46,359 nt of DNA from a candidate division Zixibacteria bacterium HGW-Zixibacteria-1 (GCA_002838945.1 PGXB01000030.1:1-46359); one strand, 5' to 3'. Numbered from the stretch's first letter, positions 1-8,448 are shown. A program made the numbers and translations. Notes: generated by a model from the letters alone, not told the origin.

Positions 1-204
1 AAAAACCTGAGGGAAGGAACAGTTTCATCCCGGTCCGCTTTAATATATCAATTCCTTTGAGAATAAGATACAAGGGAAGGAGTCTCCGGACTCCTGCCAA
101 TTGAATTAACCGTGTTCTGTCAACGCAATTTCCTGTTGGCAAATGGAATCAAATGACTTATTTATTATAACTCAAACAGCAAACATAACAGGATTGTCGA
201 TGAT

Positions 205-1266
205 ATGAATATCAATGCCATAAATCTTAAGAACGGCGGGGGCGCAAGAAACATCGGCAATATCAAAACCGAAGTGCTCGCCGGCGCCACCACTTTCCTG
301 ACCATGGCCTATATTATGTTTGTCAATCCGGATATTTTGTCGGTGACCGGGATGAACAAAGAAGCGCTGATCGCCGTAACCTGTCTTGCGGCTGGCATCG
401 CCAGTATTGCGACCGGGCTGATTTCCAACACGCCGATTGCCATGGCGCCGGGAATGGGGCTCAATGCCTATTTCGCCTACTCGATTGTGCTGGGCCAAAA
501 AGTGGCCTGGCCGACCGCACTCGGAATTGTCTTTCTGGCCGGTGTTCTCTTCTTCCTGCTGACTTTGACCGGCCTCCGGCAGCGGCTGGTCGAAGCCATC
601 CCGCGTTCGCTGATTTACGCCATCTCGGTCGGCATCGGGCTCTTTATCACCTTCATGGGGCTGACCAAGGTCGGATTGGTAGTCGATAATCCCGCCACCC
701 TGGTTTCGGCAGGGGAGATGAGCCCGACCGTGCTGATCGGGCTGGCCGGCTTGCTGACCATGATTGTCCTGGAATATCTCAATGTGCGCGGATCGCTGCT
801 TCTGGGCATATTCCTGGCCACGATTCTGGCGCTTATTTTGGGCTATACGGAGCTGCCCTCAAGATGGGCAACTCTGGAGATCGACATCACGCCGACCCTG
901 TTCAAGCTGGATATTATCGGGGCGCTCAAGGGCAGCCTGATCGGTTCGATTTTCGCGCTTATGTTTATCGATATGTTCGACAGTATCGGGACGGTCGTGG
1001 CCTGCGCCCACAAGGCGGGCATTGTCGACGAAAAAGGTCATATTAAGAAAATCGATCAGCTTCTGGGAATCGATGCCGCGGCGACCGTGATGGGATCGGT
1101 TCTGGGAACCTCGCCGGTGACCGCCTATATCGAATCGGGCGCCGGGATCGAGCAGGGCGGGCGGACCGGTAAAACCTCGATTGTGACAGGCGTGCTGTTT
1201 CTGCTCAGTGTCATTTTTATTCCGGTGATCGGAATCGTCCCCGGCTATGCGACCGGCCGGCGCTGA
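205..1266 (+). CDS. NCS2/AzgA-type purine permease, N-terminal part (frameshifted)
   Basis: Inner-membrane purine (probably guanine/hypoxanthine) transporter of the NCS2 family, AzgA branch. The 353-residue product is almost entirely hydrophobic helices and carries the branch signatures MAPGMGLNAYFAY (about residue 90), GIGLFITFMGL (about 145) and the late SPVTAYIESGAG ... GGRTG segment (about 305-325). Family members are usually about 430-450 residues. This frame stops early with GYATGRR right where the family continues GYAT-x-PAL. The continuation is present one frame away in the next entry, and together they give a normal-length permease. A single missing base near 1255-1256 explains the break. 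It is either a recent mutation or a sequencing error. Purine permeases often have a purine riboswitch, but I see none in the 204 bases upstream. Confidence 0.85.
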   Translation: MNINAINLKNGGGARNIGNIKTEVLAGATTFLTMAYIMFVNPDILSVTGMNKEALIAVTCLAAGIASIATGLISNTPIAMAPGMGLNAYFAYSIVLGQKVAWPTALGIVFLAGVLFFLLTLTGLRQRLVEAIPRSLIYAISVGIGLFITFMGLTKVGLVVDNPATLVSAGEMSPTVLIGLAGLLTMIVLEYLNVRGSLLLGIFLATILALILGYTELPSRWATLEIDITPTLFKLDIIGALKGSLIGSIFALMFIDMFDSIGTVVACAHKAGIVDEKGHIKKIDQLLGIDAAATVMGSVLGTSPVTAYIESGAGIEQGGRTGKTSIVTGVLFLLSVIFIPVIGIVPGYATGRR

Positions 1267-1268
1267 TC

Positions 1269-1505
1269 ATGGTCGGTTTGTACATGATGCGCGAAGTGGC
1301 GAAAATAGATTTCTCGCGAATGGATGAGGCTTTTCCCAGTTTTATAATAGTGGTGATGATTGCGCTCAGCTACAGTATCAGCGTGGGACTGGCCTTCGGA
1401 TTCATCTCGTTTACGATTCTCAAGCTGGTGGCGGGGAAGGTGCGGGAGATCAAAGCGGCCATGTGGGTGATATTTGTATTGTCGGTGATATTTTTCATTG
1501 TTTGA
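1269..1505 (+). CDS. NCS2/AzgA-type purine permease, C-terminal part (out of frame)
   Basis: This is the last about 80 residues of the preceding permease in a shifted frame. Reading back from the ATG at 1269, codons from 1257 spell P-A-L-I before M-V-G-L-Y-M-M, exactly the sequence expected after GYAT in AzgA-type permeases. The segment then has R-E-V-A-K-I-D-F, two hydrophobic helices and a short cytoplasmic tail, matching the family C-terminus. It has no separate ribosome binding site and would not form a transporter alone. I regard it as part of one gene spanning 205-1505 that carries a one-base deletion, not an independent gene. Confidence 0.75.
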   Translation: MVGLYMMREVAKIDFSRMDEAFPSFIIVVMIALSYSISVGLAFGFISFTILKLVAGKVREIKAAMWVIFVLSVIFFIV

Positions 1506-1567
1506 AGCCGCCCGAAGAGGCTGAACAAAATTGTTGCGATCGGACAAGTTTAATTTTACAAAACCTG

Positions 1568-1595
1568 TTGACAAAACGTCATATTATTGCTTAAT
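1568..1595 (+). promoter_or_regulatory. Possible sigma-70-type promoter for the barrel protein gene
   Basis: A perfect TTGACA at 1568-1573 is followed 16 bases later by CTTAAT (1590-1595), a 4/6 match to a -10 box. It would give a leader of roughly 95 bases before the gene at 1698. The -10 is weak, so this is a moderate call. Confidence 0.4.
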
Positions 1596-1697
1596 TCAAA
1601 ACTTGTTTTAGTGGATTGGCTTCTTTTCGGTTATGTCGGAAGAAGTTAAGGAGTATGGGAAACAATAGGGCTGAAATAAAATATTGAGGGAATATCA

Positions 1698-2336
1698 ATG
1701 AAATCGTTTAGACTGCTCTTGACCCTGATAGTATTGTCAGTAATCGCTTTAAGCGCGTATGCACAGGATGATGGAAAATGGCGTAATTTCGAAGTCGGCC
1801 TTCATTGCGGCCTGGCCATACCAAGCGGCGACCTGAGTGACTGGAATGATTCATTGGGGGCGAAAACCGGTCTTAGTGTCAGCCTGTCGGGTGGTTACTA
1901 TTTCACCAATAATATTTGTGCGGGAATTTATTTCGATTTTAATTCATTCGGCATGGAAGGCAACTGGGGCCTGAACTATCGTCTTTATAATACCGGTGTT
2001 TATGCCAAGTACGCCCTGGCCGGCGAATCGAATTTCGAGCCGTATGTCAAGCTGACCGGCGGCATTACCTGGCCCAAATTCCCGACCTGGATAACGGTTG
2101 ACCGGAATGTTCTCAGAGAGCAGTCCTACGACCCGGCCCTTGGTTTCGGGGGATACCTCGGGATCATTTGGTATACGGCCGAATTCGGCGGGCTTTATCT
2201 GGAAGCCGGCTATCAGAATATTATGTCCAAGGACACCGAAGCCGACTGGCACGGCCAGATATATAAAATGCCGGGCAATATCAGTTATCTGCAGATCAGA
2301 TCCGGCGTTACCGTCTTCTTCGGCGGCGAAGAATAA
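1698..2336 (+). CDS. Outer-membrane beta-barrel protein
   Basis: Predicted small outer-membrane barrel of 212 residues. It starts with a clear signal peptide (charged MKSFR, hydrophobic core, cleavage after A-Y-A at about residue 22). The mature part is rich in alternating polar/aromatic strands with many Gly and Tyr residues, including SLSGGYYFTNN, LYNTGVYAKYAL and LYLEAGYQN, and ends in a strand followed by FFGGEE. The pattern fits the generic OMP beta-barrel (OmpW/OmpX-like) families. No substrate can be read from it. The start is supported by GAGGGAA upstream of the ATG. The gene has its own possible promoter and a strong terminator, so it is probably transcribed alone. Confidence 0.8.
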   Translation: MKSFRLLLTLIVLSVIALSAYAQDDGKWRNFEVGLHCGLAIPSGDLSDWNDSLGAKTGLSVSLSGGYYFTNNICAGIYFDFNSFGMEGNWGLNYRLYNTGVYAKYALAGESNFEPYVKLTGGITWPKFPTWITVDRNVLREQSYDPALGFGGYLGIIWYTAEFGGLYLEAGYQNIMSKDTEADWHGQIYKMPGNISYLQIRSGVTVFFGGEE

Positions 2337-2360
2337 ATAGAAAAGATATTAAGATTTCAA

Positions 2361-2390
2361 AAACCCCTTCTTTCGGGAAGGGGTTTTTTT
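2361..2390 (+). terminator. Rho-independent terminator after the barrel protein gene
   Basis: A ten-base stem AAACCCCTTC / GAAGGGGTTT (2361-2370 with 2377-2386) closes a six-base loop and is followed by a run of T to 2390. It lies 25 bases after the barrel gene stop and immediately before the regulator gene. Confidence 0.9.
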
Positions 2391-2427
2391 ATTGGAAAAT
2401 AATGTTGCAATCGATATTTTAGAGGTG

Positions 2428-3774
2428 ATGAAAAAAACAAAGTTACTTCTGGTTGATGATGAAGCCGGACAGCGCCAGATGCTGGCCGGGTATCTTGAGA
2501 AGAACGGGTACACCATCGAGCAGGCCTCATCGGGCGAGGAGGCCCTTGAGCTGTACTCGTCATTTTTCTCCCCGGTGGCCGTCGTCGATATGAAAATGCC
2601 CGGCATGAGCGGGATCGAATTGATCGGACGGCTGCGGGCCATCAATCCATTCATACAGATAATTGTGCTGACCGCGTTCGGATCGGTCGAGACGGCTGTC
2701 GAAGCGATGAAAAAAGGCGCCTTTCATTATCAGACGAAACCGGTCGAATTGGAAGAGCTGCTTTTAAACCTGAATAAAGCGGCCGACCAGCATCGCCTGG
2801 TGGTGGAACATAAACTCCTGAATGATACGGTTCGGGAAACATTCGGCAGCGGTGAGATGATCGGCGAGTCGCCGGCGATCAAAAAAAGTCTGGAATTGAT
2901 AAACTTGTCGGCGCCGGGCGACACAACCGTCTTAATTACCGGCCCGTCTGGGACCGGCAAGGAACTGGCCGCGCGGGCGATTCATTCGCTGTCGCCGCGA
3001 AAGGATAACCGCTTTGTCCCGGTCAACTGCGCCGCCATACCGGAAAATCTTCTCGAGTCGGAACTTTTCGGTTTCGAAAAAGGTGCCTTCACCGGGGCCG
3101 ATCGGCGGAAGCCGGGCAAATTCGAACTGGCCGACGGCGGCACGATTTTTCTCGATGAGATCGGGGATATGCCGCTGACCATGCAAGCCAAACTGCTGCG
3201 CGTGCTGGAGGATCATAAAGTCGAACGACTGGGCAGTGATGAAAGTCTCAGTCTGGATTTTCGTCTCATCGCCGCCACCAATAAGGACCTGGGCGAGATG
3301 ATAAAAGAGAGAAAATTCCGGGATGATTTATATTACCGTTTAAGTGTGGTCATCATATCCCTGCCGACATTAGTCGAACGACAGGGAGATATTTTGCTTC
3401 TGGCGGATAAATTTTTGAAGGACTTTTCCAAAAAGCTTGGCAAGGAAATCGATGGATTTGATTCCTCGGCGGCATCAGCATTGGTTGCTTACAATTGGCC
3501 GGGAAATGTCCGTGAACTGCAGAATGTTGTCGAACGCGCGGTAGTTTTGTCGCGGGGAGACGTGATCTCGATCCGGGAATTGCCGGGATTGAAGGCGACC
3601 GAAGAATTTTCGCTGGATAATATCGAAAAAATCGCCGATCTCGAGAAGGCACATATTCTAAAAATTTTGACCCGTCTTGACTGGAATCTGGGGAAAACGG
3701 CTGAAGTTCTTGGAATTCATCGCAATACGCTTCGCACCAAAATTAAGGAGTACGATCTCTCTAAAGCTGATTAA
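2428..3774 (+). CDS. NtrC-family sigma-54-dependent response regulator
   Basis: Two-component response regulator that would activate sigma-54 promoters when phosphorylated. From the ATG at 2428 it is 448 residues. It has a receiver domain (about 4-118) with acidic pair D10/D11 and phosphoacceptor D54 in VVDMKMPG, an AAA+ domain with Walker A GPSGTGKE, the sigma-54 contact loop GAFTGAD and Walker B TIFLDEIG, and a C-terminal Fis-type helix-turn-helix (KTAEVLGIHRNTLRTKIKEY). All catalytic motifs are intact. An upstream TTG at 2392 would add 12 residues, but it lies in the terminator run. The ATG at 2428 matches the domain start, although AGAGG is unusually close to it. No kinase is adjacent. 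The PAS kinase at 14.1 kb is a possible partner, which would be a PilS/PilR-like arrangement given the pilus operon. Confidence 0.93.
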   Translation: MKKTKLLLVDDEAGQRQMLAGYLEKNGYTIEQASSGEEALELYSSFFSPVAVVDMKMPGMSGIELIGRLRAINPFIQIIVLTAFGSVETAVEAMKKGAFHYQTKPVELEELLLNLNKAADQHRLVVEHKLLNDTVRETFGSGEMIGESPAIKKSLELINLSAPGDTTVLITGPSGTGKELAARAIHSLSPRKDNRFVPVNCAAIPENLLESELFGFEKGAFTGADRRKPGKFELADGGTIFLDEIGDMPLTMQAKLLRVLEDHKVERLGSDESLSLDFRLIAATNKDLGEMIKERKFRDDLYYRLSVVIISLPTLVERQGDILLLADKFLKDFSKKLGKEIDGFDSSAASALVAYNWPGNVRELQNVVERAVVLSRGDVISIRELPGLKATEEFSLDNIEKIADLEKAHILKILTRLDWNLGKTAEVLGIHRNTLRTKIKEYDLSKAD

Positions 3775-3821
3775 TATGGTGCATTGCCCCGGCATAATGA
3801 ACATTTTTTGTGCCTCAATCG

Positions 3822-3850
3822 TTGTAATAATTTTCCGAAATAAATATAAT
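3822..3850 (+). promoter_or_regulatory. Sigma-70-type promoter for the lipoprotein gene
   Basis: TTGTAA (3822-3827) and a perfect TATAAT (3845-3850) are separated by 17 bases. Transcription would start near 3857 and run into the FnIII lipoprotein gene at 3929. The wholly noncoding sequence around it supports the call. Confidence 0.6.
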
Positions 3851-3928
3851 AGATTGCCTGACAAGCGGTTGCGTTGTTTGGCATGGGGTTTGTATTCTAA
3901 TCTGCTGGATAAAACAAAGGAGAAAATA

Positions 3929-4759
3929 ATGCGAGCATTGATTATCACAGGAATAGCGCTTCTGGCCCTCATAATGACGGGCTGCGAAAAGGAAACGACT
4001 CGGTATATAGAAGTTCCGGTCACCGTTGACAAAGCCCCGGCGGTGCCGCAGGGGGTTTATTCGATAACCGGCGATCAGGCGGTTTATATTTACTGGCTGC
4101 CGGTTCAGGATGACGACCTGGCCTATTACAGGGTCTGGTGGAGTCCTGATGACGACCTTTATGAATTGATGGGGACGACGACCGATGAATACTATATCGA
4201 CAACGACGTCGATAACGGCGTGACCTATTTTTACGCGGTCTCGGCGGTGGATGATGCCGGCAACGAATCGGCTCTGTCATATGAGACCGTTTTCGATACC
4301 CCCCGGCCGGATGGGGTTACTCTTTTGACCGATTTTAATCAGGTGTCGGCGACCTCAGGTTTTGATTTTTCCGCACGGGCAAGAGTACCATATAATAGTA
4401 TCGCCGCCGATATTTATCTTGAGTATGACGATTTTCTGGGAACGTTCTTTATCAACGTCGGCGATATCAACACTGACATCCAGGATATGGGTTTCACTTA
4501 TGATTTTGATGATATCGGCTATTCTCCTGATTCCGGATGGTCGGCGGTGGGATGGTCGGAAGTGATTCCGGATCACACCTATATTATCTGGACCAATAAT
4601 AATCATTTTGCCAAAATAAGAGCGATAAATATCAACGGTACTTCCAGTGTGGAGTTCCAGTGGGCCTATCAGACCGCTATCGGCAATCCCGAACTGGCCC
4701 GCCCGCAGCATGATGAAGATTATTTGAAGAGAACCATTGATGGTATAATTATAAAGTGA
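3929..4759 (+). CDS. Lipoprotein with fibronectin type III domain
   Basis: Predicted lipoprotein of 276 residues. The N-terminus MRALIITGIALLALIMTGC has a lipobox IMTGC, so lipidation at that Cys is expected. Residues about 35-120 form a fibronectin type III-like domain, recognisable by APAVPQGVYS, W-L-P-V, YYRVWW and the VTYFYAVSAVDDAGNES strand. The remaining 150 residues are Asp/Tyr-rich and unrecognised. The frame is open far upstream, but the ATG at 3929 is the correct start because the signal peptide begins there and AAAGGAG precedes it. It probably shares a transcript with the DUF4384 gene 37 bases downstream. A role in cell-surface binding is only an inference. Confidence 0.82.
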   Translation: MRALIITGIALLALIMTGCEKETTRYIEVPVTVDKAPAVPQGVYSITGDQAVYIYWLPVQDDDLAYYRVWWSPDDDLYELMGTTTDEYYIDNDVDNGVTYFYAVSAVDDAGNESALSYETVFDTPRPDGVTLLTDFNQVSATSGFDFSARARVPYNSIAADIYLEYDDFLGTFFINVGDINTDIQDMGFTYDFDDIGYSPDSGWSAVGWSEVIPDHTYIIWTNNNHFAKIRAININGTSSVEFQWAYQTAIGNPELARPQHDEDYLKRTIDGIIIK

Positions 4760-4796
4760 ACTTAACCATAAAATAAAGAATTGTGAGGTAACTAAA

Positions 4797-6233
4797 ATGA
4801 AACGACTAATCTCAAAACAGGTGATGCTGATCGCAGCCTTTATGCTGCTGGCATCGGCGGCCGGGGCGGAGATAATTGTCTATGATCGCGATATCGACTA
4901 CGGCGAATATATTAAGCATGACCGCTTTCTGAGTGCTGAAATCTGGACCGACAACGACGAGTATTATGAAGGGGACAATATCGTAATCTCATTCCAGGCC
5001 GACAAGGATTGTTTTGTCGCTGTTTACAACATTGACACCCGCGGCAACGTCAATCTGATTTATCCGACCGATCCGAGGGACAATGGGTGGATCGAAGGCG
5101 GCCAGACCTATCAGATTCCGTCGCAATACGACGATTATGATCTGACGGTTCGCGGACCGGAAGGGGTGGAATATCTTCAGATTGTGGCTTCGCGGCAGCC
5201 GTTCCGTATTCCGGACTGGTTTAACGGCTCCGATCTGGTTGCCGACAATGACCCATATGATTTTATGGATTTTGTCAATGCCAACTACTTCCAGAGCGAC
5301 CGAAACATGAAACGGGCATTCGATATGACCTCATTTATGGTCAAGGAGTGGAACGACTATTATTTCCGGCCGGTGCATGTTTACCACTCTGACCATCGTC
5401 CTTACTGGGATTGGGACTGGGGATACTATGGATCGGTTTACATTGATTATCCGTGGGGAGCGACGATTTATATCGACGGTGTTTACTGGGGCATAGCGCC
5501 GTTGTTCATGCCGCGCGTTTACTACGGGTGGCACTGGATTACCGTTTATGACCCACACGGGTACTGCTGGGAGGACCGAATCAGTGTGGTCAGACGGAAA
5601 TCAATCGTGCTGGATAGAACCATGATTACCACCCGGCCGGAAATAAAGTCGCGCTTCAAAGAAGTCCAGACCAAAGGGTATCTCAATCCGGCCAAGAACG
5701 GCTACCCCGAATACGATAAACAAATAACGGTAAAGAAGACGCGCACGCCGGTCACGGCAAAATCGGTTGCCGGAGAAAAGTACAAGGTTGCCGAAGAAAG
5801 GCAGGTGACTTCGAGATACACCAAGACGGCCAAGACGAATACCGGAGCGATATCCAAGGATCGAAGCACCAAAGGCGCCGCGAGTTCCGATCGGTATAAG
5901 ACGACCACCAAATCAACTTCGGATGGCAAAGCGACCTATGGAACCGATAAGAAAACCAGCGGCGGCAAGTCGGACAAGAGCTTTGAGAGCGGCAAATCGA
6001 GCAGCGACAGCAATACATCGAAGACTTACAAGTCTCGTAAATCAAGCAGCGGGAAGGCTTCAAAGTCGGGTTCGACCAGCAAGCCTTCCTCATCCGAAAA
6101 GTCGGCCAAGGGCAGCAAGTCGGGTTCTGTAGATAAATCCGACGGTGGTTCATCATCTAAGAGCAGCAGTTCGGAGAAGTCGTCTTCAAAGACGACTTCT
6201 TCCGGCACCACGACCACCAAAAAGGGGCGCTAA
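4797..6233 (+). CDS. Secreted DUF4384-domain protein with Ser/Lys-rich tail
   Basis: Exported 478-residue protein of unknown function. It has a signal peptide ending A-A-G-A at about residue 24, then a DUF4384-like domain (about 40-140) with typical WTDNDEYYEGDNIVISF, DCFVAVYNID and VNLIYPTD motifs. A Tyr/Trp-rich segment (about 200-275) contains TIYIDGVYWGIAP, resembling a PEGA carbohydrate-binding repeat. From about residue 310 the chain becomes low complexity, almost only Ser, Lys, Thr and Gly, very basic, to the C-terminus. DUF4384 proteins are usually envelope associated. The tail might bind wall polymers or other anionic material, but that is inference. GTGAGGTAA lies in front of the ATG. 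The product next door (6293) is also small, basic and secreted. Confidence 0.8.
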   Translation: MKRLISKQVMLIAAFMLLASAAGAEIIVYDRDIDYGEYIKHDRFLSAEIWTDNDEYYEGDNIVISFQADKDCFVAVYNIDTRGNVNLIYPTDPRDNGWIEGGQTYQIPSQYDDYDLTVRGPEGVEYLQIVASRQPFRIPDWFNGSDLVADNDPYDFMDFVNANYFQSDRNMKRAFDMTSFMVKEWNDYYFRPVHVYHSDHRPYWDWDWGYYGSVYIDYPWGATIYIDGVYWGIAPLFMPRVYYGWHWITVYDPHGYCWEDRISVVRRKSIVLDRTMITTRPEIKSRFKEVQTKGYLNPAKNGYPEYDKQITVKKTRTPVTAKSVAGEKYKVAEERQVTSRYTKTAKTNTGAISKDRSTKGAASSDRYKTTTKSTSDGKATYGTDKKTSGGKSDKSFESGKSSSDSNTSKTYKSRKSSSGKASKSGSTSKPSSSEKSAKGSKSGSVDKSDGGSSSKSSSSEKSSSKTTSSGTTTTKKGR

Positions 6234-6292
6234 TTTTTGAGTTGACCGGGCGATTGTTTTTATTATAATTCGGTGCAAGGGGAAGAATTAAT

Positions 6293-6604
6293 ATGAGAAG
6301 AATTTCAATTTATATCCTGGTCCTGATGTTCCTGCTCTTTTCAATGTCATTTGCCATTGACAAGAAAAGCGATAAGAAGCAGCAGCGCAAAAAGGTTGAT
6401 ACACTGACCAATGTTCAGGATTCTCAGGCGCAGGACGTGCAGAAAGACCGGCCCAATTCTTCCGGTTCAAGCGGCGGCAGGGATTACAACGATTTCCTGG
6501 ATAAGAACAATAACGGTATTGACGATCGTTCCGAGGGCTCAAAAAAAGTGACCCCCAAGCAAACCGACAGCACTAAAACCGTGAAGAAGAAAGACTCGAA
6601 GTAA
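6293..6604 (+). CDS. Small secreted protein with one EF-hand-like calcium loop
   Basis: 103 residues with a signal peptide (MRRISIYILVLMFLLFSMSFA). The mature part is very basic at both ends (KKSDKKQQRKK and KTVKKKDSK). In the middle, DKNNNGIDDR fits the D-x-N-x-N-G-x-x-D calcium loop found in EF-hand, dockerin and thrombospondin type-3 repeats. There is only one copy. GGGGAAG precedes the ATG at 6293. It lies 59 bases after the DUF4384 gene and may be cotranscribed. No function can be named. The calcium motif is clear, but a single loop may be structural only. Confidence 0.65.
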   Translation: MRRISIYILVLMFLLFSMSFAIDKKSDKKQQRKKVDTLTNVQDSQAQDVQKDRPNSSGSSGGRDYNDFLDKNNNGIDDRSEGSKKVTPKQTDSTKTVKKKDSK

Positions 6605-6667
6605 AATATAACTTATTACTGCAAGTCGCGGGCCTGAACAATAATCGAATAAAGTTGTTGTATACTG

Positions 6668-6703
6668 GAGATAGTCAGGAGTAAATTATTGCTTGACTAT
6701 CTC
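6668..6703. repeat. Perfect 10-bp inverted repeat upstream of hrcA
   Basis: GAGATAGTCA (6668-6677) and its exact reverse complement TGACTATCTC (6694-6703) are separated by 16 bases. The right arm overlaps a TTGACT box that could be the hrcA -35. It could be an operator or a weak terminator for the gene upstream. There is no T run after it, which argues against a terminator. Confidence 0.6.
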
Positions 6704-6721
6704 TATAAATTTGTGCAATAT
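6693..6721 (+). promoter_or_regulatory. Possible promoter of the hrcA operon
   Basis: TTGACT (6693-6698) and CAATAT (6716-6721) are spaced by 17 bases. The -10 is a weak match. The call rests mainly on position directly before the CIRCE-like operator and the heat-shock genes. Confidence 0.4.
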
Positions 6722-6748
6722 TTAGCACTCTATTGTAGAGATTGCCAA
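6722..6748. promoter_or_regulatory. CIRCE-like operator (HrcA binding site), right arm degenerate
   Basis: The left arm TTAGCACTC (6722-6730) matches the CIRCE consensus exactly, followed by the standard nine-base spacer. The right arm GATTGCCAA (6740-6748) matches GAGTGCTAA at 7 of 9 positions. It sits 38 bases before hrcA, where HrcA autoregulates the heat-shock operon in many bacteria. Confidence 0.75.
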
Positions 6749-6785
6749 AGAATGGCATTAACTTGTTGAATAGTAAAGAAGTAAC

Positions 6786-7841
6786 ATGTCGTTTGAGAAT
6801 TTGTCACAGCGAGAAAAAAAGGTTCTTCAAAACCTTATAAACCATTATATACAAACGGCTGATCCGGTTGGGTCAAGGGTGATTGCCAATAAATTCCGGA
6901 TGGGCCTGTCTCCGGCGACAATCAGGAACACTCTGCAGGATCTCGAGGAAATGGGACTGGTTCGACAGCCGCATACCTCGGCCGGCCGTATACCCACCGA
7001 CTATGGCTATCGCGTTTTTGTCGACATGCTCTTGAAACAGGAGCCGCTCAACGAAGAAGATACCGGCAAAATAAAATCAATGATTCAATCGGGCTCGAAG
7101 GATCTGGAATCGGTTCTCAGCCAGGCCAGTAAAATACTCGGGGAAATCACCAACCAGCTGGGAATCAGCATTGCCCCCAAATTCGAAGAAGGCAAGCTGG
7201 CGCGCCTCGATCTGATTCCGGTCGGTGATGGCAAACTCCTGGTAATCGTCACGGTGGAGTCGGGCCTGGTCAGGTCGATCCTGATGGAGCTTGAATCCAG
7301 CATCGATCAGTCGGAATTGATTCAAATGCAGACGGTTCTTAATGAGCGATTGTCCGGATTGAGCCTGGGGCAGATTAGAAGCAGTATCGACAGGCGCCTC
7401 AAAGATACCAGTTGTTCTCCGAGACTGATCAAGCTGTTTATTAATGCCGATGCCGAAATCTGGTCGATGGAAAGTAGCGAACTGATATTTATCAAAGGGA
7501 CCGATAATATTATCAACCAGCCGGAGTTTGCCGACCGCACCAGGTTGTCGGAGTTTGTAAAGTTTCTGGAAGAAAAAAAGGCTCTCAGGGGGCTGATCGA
7601 GTCCAAATCAATCGGCGAGGGTATCGTTATCACTATCGGCAGCGAGAGCAGTCTTGATCAGATTCAGAACTGCTCTTTGGTAACATCGAAATATCGGGCC
7701 GGCAATCTGTCCGGTTCGATCGGAATAATCGGACCGACGCGAATGCCTTATTCCAAGCTAATCTCCATAGTAGAATACACGGCCAAGTCATTGACCGAGG
7801 CCCTGACCGAATCGAAGAACGAAGATGAAAAAGAAAGCTGA
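6786..7841 (+). CDS. hrcA: Heat-inducible transcription repressor HrcA
   Basis: Repressor of the class I heat-shock genes. It binds CIRCE operators and is kept active by GroEL. The 351-residue length is normal. The N-terminus is the winged-helix DNA-binding domain (REKKVLQNLINHYIQTADPV, then SPATIRNTLQDLEEMGLV and the QPHTSAGRIPTD motif that is diagnostic for HrcA). The C-terminal HrcA domain ends with the conserved SGSIGIIGPTRMPYSKLISI. It is the first gene of the hrcA-grpE-dnaK-dnaJ cluster, and its own CIRCE-like site is just upstream, so autorepression is expected. Confidence 0.96.
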   Translation: MSFENLSQREKKVLQNLINHYIQTADPVGSRVIANKFRMGLSPATIRNTLQDLEEMGLVRQPHTSAGRIPTDYGYRVFVDMLLKQEPLNEEDTGKIKSMIQSGSKDLESVLSQASKILGEITNQLGISIAPKFEEGKLARLDLIPVGDGKLLVIVTVESGLVRSILMELESSIDQSELIQMQTVLNERLSGLSLGQIRSSIDRRLKDTSCSPRLIKLFINADAEIWSMESSELIFIKGTDNIINQPEFADRTRLSEFVKFLEEKKALRGLIESKSIGEGIVITIGSESSLDQIQNCSLVTSKYRAGNLSGSIGIIGPTRMPYSKLISIVEYTAKSLTEALTESKNEDEKES

Positions 7842-7857
7842 CAGGGGAGAATCCGTG

Positions 7858-8448
7858 ATGGACAGAAATGATGACATTCGGCCTGAAGATGAGACTGTAA
7901 AGGAAGTGCCTGACGGTGAAAATGATACCACGGCCTCGGCGGGCGGAAAAAACGGCGAGGAAACAATAAAATCCCCCGAGGATATTATCGAAGAATTCAA
8001 GGCAAAGACGGTTCAGTTTGAGGATCGCTACCTGCGGCTGGCGGCTGAATTTGATAATTATAAAAAGCGGACGAATCGTCAGTTCGAAGAAATATTAAAA
8101 AACTCCAATGAAAATATAATTGTCAATATTCTTGAAGTGATCGACAATTTCGAGCGGGCGCTGACGGCGGGAAAGGAATCAACCGATTTCAAGTCGCTTT
8201 TGACCGGAACCGAATTGATCTATCAAAATCTCTTCAATATCTTAAAGAAAGAGGGCCTGGAGCCGCTTGAATCGGTCGGCCGCGTCTTTGATCCGTCAAT
8301 GCACGAAGCCATAATGCAAATGGAATCGGATGAATATCCCGATGGGATAGTGATACAGGAAATGGTCAGAGGGTACCGGCTCAACGGTAAGGTAATCCGA
8401 TATTCGAAAGTGATAGTGAGTAAAGGCAAACCGCAGGGAGATTCGTAA
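7858..8448 (+). CDS. grpE: GrpE nucleotide exchange factor
   Basis: Cochaperone that releases ADP from DnaK. The first about 45 residues are acidic and disordered, followed by the long coiled coil (YLRLAAEFDNYKKRTNRQFE) and the C-terminal beta domain with FDPSMHEAIMQMES and VRGYRLNGKVIRYSKVIVS, both family signatures. I place the start at 7858 because AGGGGAG lies eight bases before it, giving 196 residues. An in-frame ATG at 7825 would overlap hrcA and add 11 residues. It is in the same operon as hrcA and dnaK. Confidence 0.95.
   Translation: MDRNDDIRPEDETVKEVPDGENDTTASAGGKNGEETIKSPEDIIEEFKAKTVQFEDRYLRLAAEFDNYKKRTNRQFEEILKNSNENIIVNILEVIDNFERALTAGKESTDFKSLLTGTELIYQNLFNILKKEGLEPLESVGRVFDPSMHEAIMQMESDEYPDGIVIQEMVRGYRLNGKVIRYSKVIVSKGKPQGDS

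Noticed and set aside
1-204. Possible purine riboswitch before the permease
   Set aside because: Conserved three-way junction sequences of purine aptamers are missing. Only a small hairpin GGAGTC-TCCG-GACTCC (79-94) is seen, without a T run.
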